From Candidatus Abyssobacteria bacterium SURF_5 (lineage in GTDB: Bacteria > Abyssobacteria > SURF-5), in the NCBI GenBank assembly GCA_003598085.1, contig QZKU01000144.1:1-64000 (forward strand): a DNA stretch of 64,000 bases, read 5' to 3'. The position numbers were made by a program, and so were the translations under genes. Below are positions 61,458 to 64,000 of this stretch, one piece after another. Numbering within the stretch: position 1 is the stretch's first letter; the number at the start of each line of letters is the position of its first letter. Below the pieces are notes generated by a model. That model was given only the letters and a program-made list of their open reading frames with translations, was not told where the DNA came from and ran no database searches.

Positions 61458-61882
61458 TCACCATCTCCTTCTTGTTATGAGGATGAGATACCGGCTTCAA
61501 TTGAGGGTTGCCCGCGGCGAAAGGTAATGAATTGCCGCCTCTTCACGGTTCAGGGCGGCGGGAATATTGCGGCTGTCTCTGGTTTTTGAACTTCTGATTA
61601 TCAGGAAAAATCGCTGCCTTGCCACCTCTCCTCTTTGATTGTGCTGTTTCAGAAAACTCATTATTTGTTAACATTATGCATTACCGAAAATTTACTCGCT
61701 AGACTGATTTTGCAGCGATTGCCAGCTTTCGGCCCCCAATGAACCGCATCGTTCACGCATGAATGATTTCAGTTGTGCGGATTGTTCTCATGCGGCGTTT
61801 TTTTGTTTTCAAAGCGGACGGAGATAGAAGACACTACAGCGGAAAACGGCGGTTTATTAGTGGAAGTCTGTAGGAGGCAAGC
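61458..61882. other. Noncoding region upstream of the glycan operon
   Basis: About 425 bases, A/T-richer than the genes, lying between ubiA and the first epimerase gene (both minus strand). It should hold the operon promoter, but I cannot assign hexamers with confidence. There is no coding region or RNA gene that I recognise. Confidence 0.5.
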
Positions 61883-62746
61883 TTAGCTCAGGTAGATGTC
61901 CAGGATCGTGAGCGACATGAGGATGACGCTTACCGTCCCGTTGACATTAAAGAAGGCGGTATTGACCCGCGAGAGGTCATTCGGCCGAACAATGAGGTGC
62001 TCGTAGACGAGCAAAGCGGCGACGAGCAGAATACCGGCGAAAAAGGCTACTCCGAGATGAGCAATCGCCGAAACGACCAGCAATATGCCCACCATCGCGG
62101 CGTGCAAGAGCGCGGAAACAAACAGGGCAGGCGCCAGCCCGATGCGGCGGGGCAGTGAATACAGGCCCACCCGCTCATCGAACTCCACATCCTGACAGGC
62201 GTAGATGATGTCAAAGCCGGCGGTCCACAGTAAGACTGCGAGACCAAGCAGCAGAGGAATTAACGAAATGGATTCGGAAATGGCGATCCACGCGCCGACG
62301 GGCGCGATCGCGAGCGACAGCCCGAGCAGAAAATGAGATGAACTGGTGAATCGTTTCGTGTAGGAATATCCGAGAATTACCGCCAGCGCGACCGGCGACA
62401 GAGCAAATGCGAGCCGGTTAAGCTGGTATGCCGAGAAAACGAACAGGCCGGCCATGACGACCAAAAAGGACGCGGTTTCCGCAATGGTCAGTTTGCCGGC
62501 GGGAATCGGGCGTTGCGCGGTGCGGGGGTTAAGCGCGTCATAGCGCGCGTCGGCGATCCGATTAAACGACATTGCGGCGCTGCGTGCGCCCACCATGCAC
62601 ATCAGAATCCAGAAAAGCTGGCTGCTGTCGGGCATGCCGCCGGCCGCGAGGAACGCGCTCATGATCGCGAATGGAAGCGCGAATACGGTATGCGAAAACT
62701 TTATCATTTCGAGGATTATTCTTACTTTTCTAAAAAACGAGTTCAC
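61883..62746 (-). CDS. ubiA: UbiA-family polyprenyltransferase
   Basis: The product is about 287 residues from a GTG at 62746 that overlaps the ubiX stop (GTGA). Both aspartate motifs are present: NRIADARYDALNPRTAQR (NxxxDxxxD) and YACQDVEFDERVGLYSLP (DxxxD). About eight membrane helices follow the UbiA layout. It attaches a polyprenyl chain to an aromatic acid. With ubiX next to it this could be the 4-hydroxybenzoate step of ubiquinone synthesis or the UbiA-like step (MqnP) of the futalosine menaquinone route. Confidence 0.9.
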   Translation of the reverse strand: MNSFFRKVRIILEMIKFSHTVFALPFAIMSAFLAAGGMPDSSQLFWILMCMVGARSAAMSFNRIADARYDALNPRTAQRPIPAGKLTIAETASFLVVMAGLFVFSAYQLNRLAFALSPVALAVILGYSYTKRFTSSSHFLLGLSLAIAPVGAWIAISESISLIPLLLGLAVLLWTAGFDIIYACQDVEFDERVGLYSLPRRIGLAPALFVSALLHAAMVGILLVVSAIAHLGVAFFAGILLVAALLVYEHLIVRPNDLSRVNTAFFNVNGTVSVILMSLTILDIYLS

Positions 62747-63357
62747 GCGCCTTTTCCCCAACCGAACCGATGATCGCCGGCCCCAAGCTGGTTCAGCACC
62801 TTGCCGACAACAAAGCCGACCATATCGTCGATATCCCGCGGATCGTGATAGAAAGCAGGCGCCGCCGGAAGGATGCACGCGCCCGCCCGCGACGCTCGCA
62901 ACATGTTTTCGATCTCGATAATGCCAAGCGGAGTCTCCCGCGGCACGAGAACGAGCGGGCGCCTCTCCTTCAGCGTCACCTCCGCCGCCCGCAGAATCAG
63001 GTTTGTGCCCAGTCCCGAAGCGACTCCCGCCAGCGTCGACATGCTGCAGGGGACAACGACCATCGCGTCGATAGGGAACGAGCCGCTCGCAATCGGGGCG
63101 CTGACATCTTCATAATGATAATAGGACACATGCGGCGCCGCCCGGCCAACCAGACGCTCGACCGAGAAATGGCTCAGGTCGACCGCAAGCTTCAGCTCGT
63201 GCTGGAGAACAAGTGAGGCGGGCTTGGAGATGGTCAGGTAAACTTTGTGCTCCCGTTCGATCAGCGCCTGCAGCAGGCGCACGGCGTAGAGCGCTCCGCT
63301 CGCTCCGCTGATCGCAACGGTAAACCTCTTCGTTTGATCCGATGGCAGGGTCGTCAT
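62743..63357 (-). CDS. ubiX: Flavin prenyltransferase UbiX
   Basis: The product is 204 residues. FTVAISGASGALYAVRLLQAL at the start, VVVPCSMSTLAGVASGLGTNL in the middle and LVLVPRETPLGIIEIENML are the UbiX/Pad1 motifs. It makes prenylated FMN, the cofactor for UbiD-type decarboxylases; no ubiD is in the window. It is coupled to ubiA by a four-base overlap. Confidence 0.95.
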   Translation of the reverse strand: MTTLPSDQTKRFTVAISGASGALYAVRLLQALIEREHKVYLTISKPASLVLQHELKLAVDLSHFSVERLVGRAAPHVSYYHYEDVSAPIASGSFPIDAMVVVPCSMSTLAGVASGLGTNLILRAAEVTLKERRPLVLVPRETPLGIIEIENMLRASRAGACILPAAPAFYHDPRDIDDMVGFVVGKVLNQLGAGDHRFGWGKGA

Positions 63358-63368
63358 TTTTGGATTCC

Positions 63369-64000
63369 TCAGCTGTCTTTTTGCGCGACGTACAGGGTAA
63401 CGATTCCCAGGCTCAGACTCCTGACACTAATGTTAACAAGTCCGCAGTCGGCCAGGCAAGCCGCCATCTCCTCTTTCGAGGCAAACTTGAGGACCGACGC
63501 GGGCAGATAGGAATAGGCATCGTTCCCCGCACGCGAAATCATGCGACCGACGAGCGGGAGCAGCCTCGTGAAATACAGCAGATAGATGCCGCCAATAAGC
63601 TTGTTCTGCGGCAGGCTGAACTCGAGGACAACGACCTTTCCGCCTCGTCTGGTCACGCGCGCCATCTCGCGAATGCCTCCCTTCAAATCGGAGACGTTTC
63701 TGATGCCGAATGCGACCGAGACGATGTCGAAGGCGCCATCGAGAAATGGAAGCTGCAACGTGTCGGCGGCGACCAGCGCAACCTTGCCCGCCGTCCCGCC
63801 GGCGCCGGAAAGCTTCCTCTTCCCGAGGCCGAGCATCTCGGGCGTGAAATCGCCCCCGACAACCAGCCCCGCACCGTTCATGTTTCGCGCGTACTCGATG
63901 GCAAGGTCGCCCGTGCCGGAACAGACATCGAGCACCAGCTTCTCACTACCCGAGGCTGTTGCCTGCACCGTTTTGCTGCGCCAGCGCTTGTCCTGGTTGA
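63369..64000 (-). CDS. ubiE: Ubiquinone/menaquinone C-methyltransferase, 5' end outside the window
   Basis: The 3' part of the gene, about 210 codons; the frame stays open to the window edge (RWRSKTVQATASG upstream of the motif). SAM motif LVLDVCSGTGDLAIEY, then GGDFTPEMLGLGKRKL and the UbiE signatures FDIVSVAFGIRNVSDLKGGI and REMARVTRRGGKVVVLEFS are clear. It methylates the quinone ring (menG or ubiE step). It heads the ubiE-ubiX-ubiA set on the minus strand. Confidence 0.94.
   Translation of the reverse strand, partial: NQDKRWRSKTVQATASGSEKLVLDVCSGTGDLAIEYARNMNGAGLVVGGDFTPEMLGLGKRKLSGAGGTAGKVALVAADTLQLPFLDGAFDIVSVAFGIRNVSDLKGGIREMARVTRRGGKVVVLEFSLPQNKLIGGIYLLYFTRLLPLVGRMISRAGNDAYSYLPASVLKFASKEEMAACLADCGLVNISVRSLSLGIVTLYVAQKDS

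Overview
The window (about 64 kb, GC-rich) looks like chromosome of an uncultured Gram-negative bacterium with a largely anaerobic, acyl-CoA-centred metabolism. The evidence is an Mla-type outer-membrane lipid transport operon, System II cytochrome c maturation (ResB/CcsB), a polyprenyl-diphosphate synthase plus ubiE-ubiX-ubiA quinone genes, a 2-hydroxyacyl-CoA dehydratase-type protein and many CoA ligases. I cannot place it to phylum from sequence alone; Desulfobacterota-like or an uncultured deep-branching lineage would fit.

Layout. 0-5 kb: a PLD-VTT fusion, a tyrosine-rich exported protein, a small membrane protein and an AlkZ-related protein. 5-13.4 kb (+): a membrane acyltransferase, then a catabolic run (CoA ligase, HEPN/MNT pair, dehydratase subunit, amidohydrolase, second CoA ligase, LysE exporter). 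13.5-17.3 kb (-): an amidohydrolase and an ArsR-controlled CoA-disulfide-reductase/rhodanese, with a readable promoter/operator. 17.3-17.6 kb: a 9-nt periodic low-complexity tract. 17.7-19.5 kb (+): a cell-wall amidase. 19.5-30.1 kb (-): tRNA-Ser, SRP RNA, dnaX, ybaB, fmt, rsmB, a PASTA protein, rpe, an RsbW-like kinase, a STAS protein, mlaE, mlaF, mlaD and a PqiC-like lipoprotein, a run with many overlapping or closely spaced genes. 30-36 kb (-): ccsB, resB, a polyprenyl synthase and lpd.

36-49.9 kb mixes sugar isomerase-like and acyl-CoA genes (NDP-forming CoA ligase, 3-hydroxyacyl-CoA dehydrogenase, acyl-CoA dehydrogenase, AMP-forming ligase, ferredoxin, nitrilase) and carries three copies of a ~125-bp MITE with terminal inverted repeats and target duplications. 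Between the first two MITEs lies the most striking item: an alkylmercury-lyase (MerB)-like gene at 37697-38395 (-) with two in-frame TGA codons. They fall where MerB has its two catalytic cysteines (codons 91 and 156, compared with C96 and C159), and each is followed by a hairpin with a GUC/GGUC loop at the spacing of the E. coli fdhF SECIS. I read it as a candidate double-selenocysteine protein. It has its own strong promoter and ribosome binding site.

49.9-61.5 kb (-) is a tightly coupled polysaccharide/glycoconjugate operon: two nucleotide-sugar epimerases, one fused to a clan GH-A glycosidase-like domain, an MDR dehydrogenase, a Gfo/Idh/MocA oxidoreductase, a small conserved protein, four glycosyltransferases and a methyltransferase. 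The right edge holds ubiA, ubiX and the 3' part of ubiE/menG (-).
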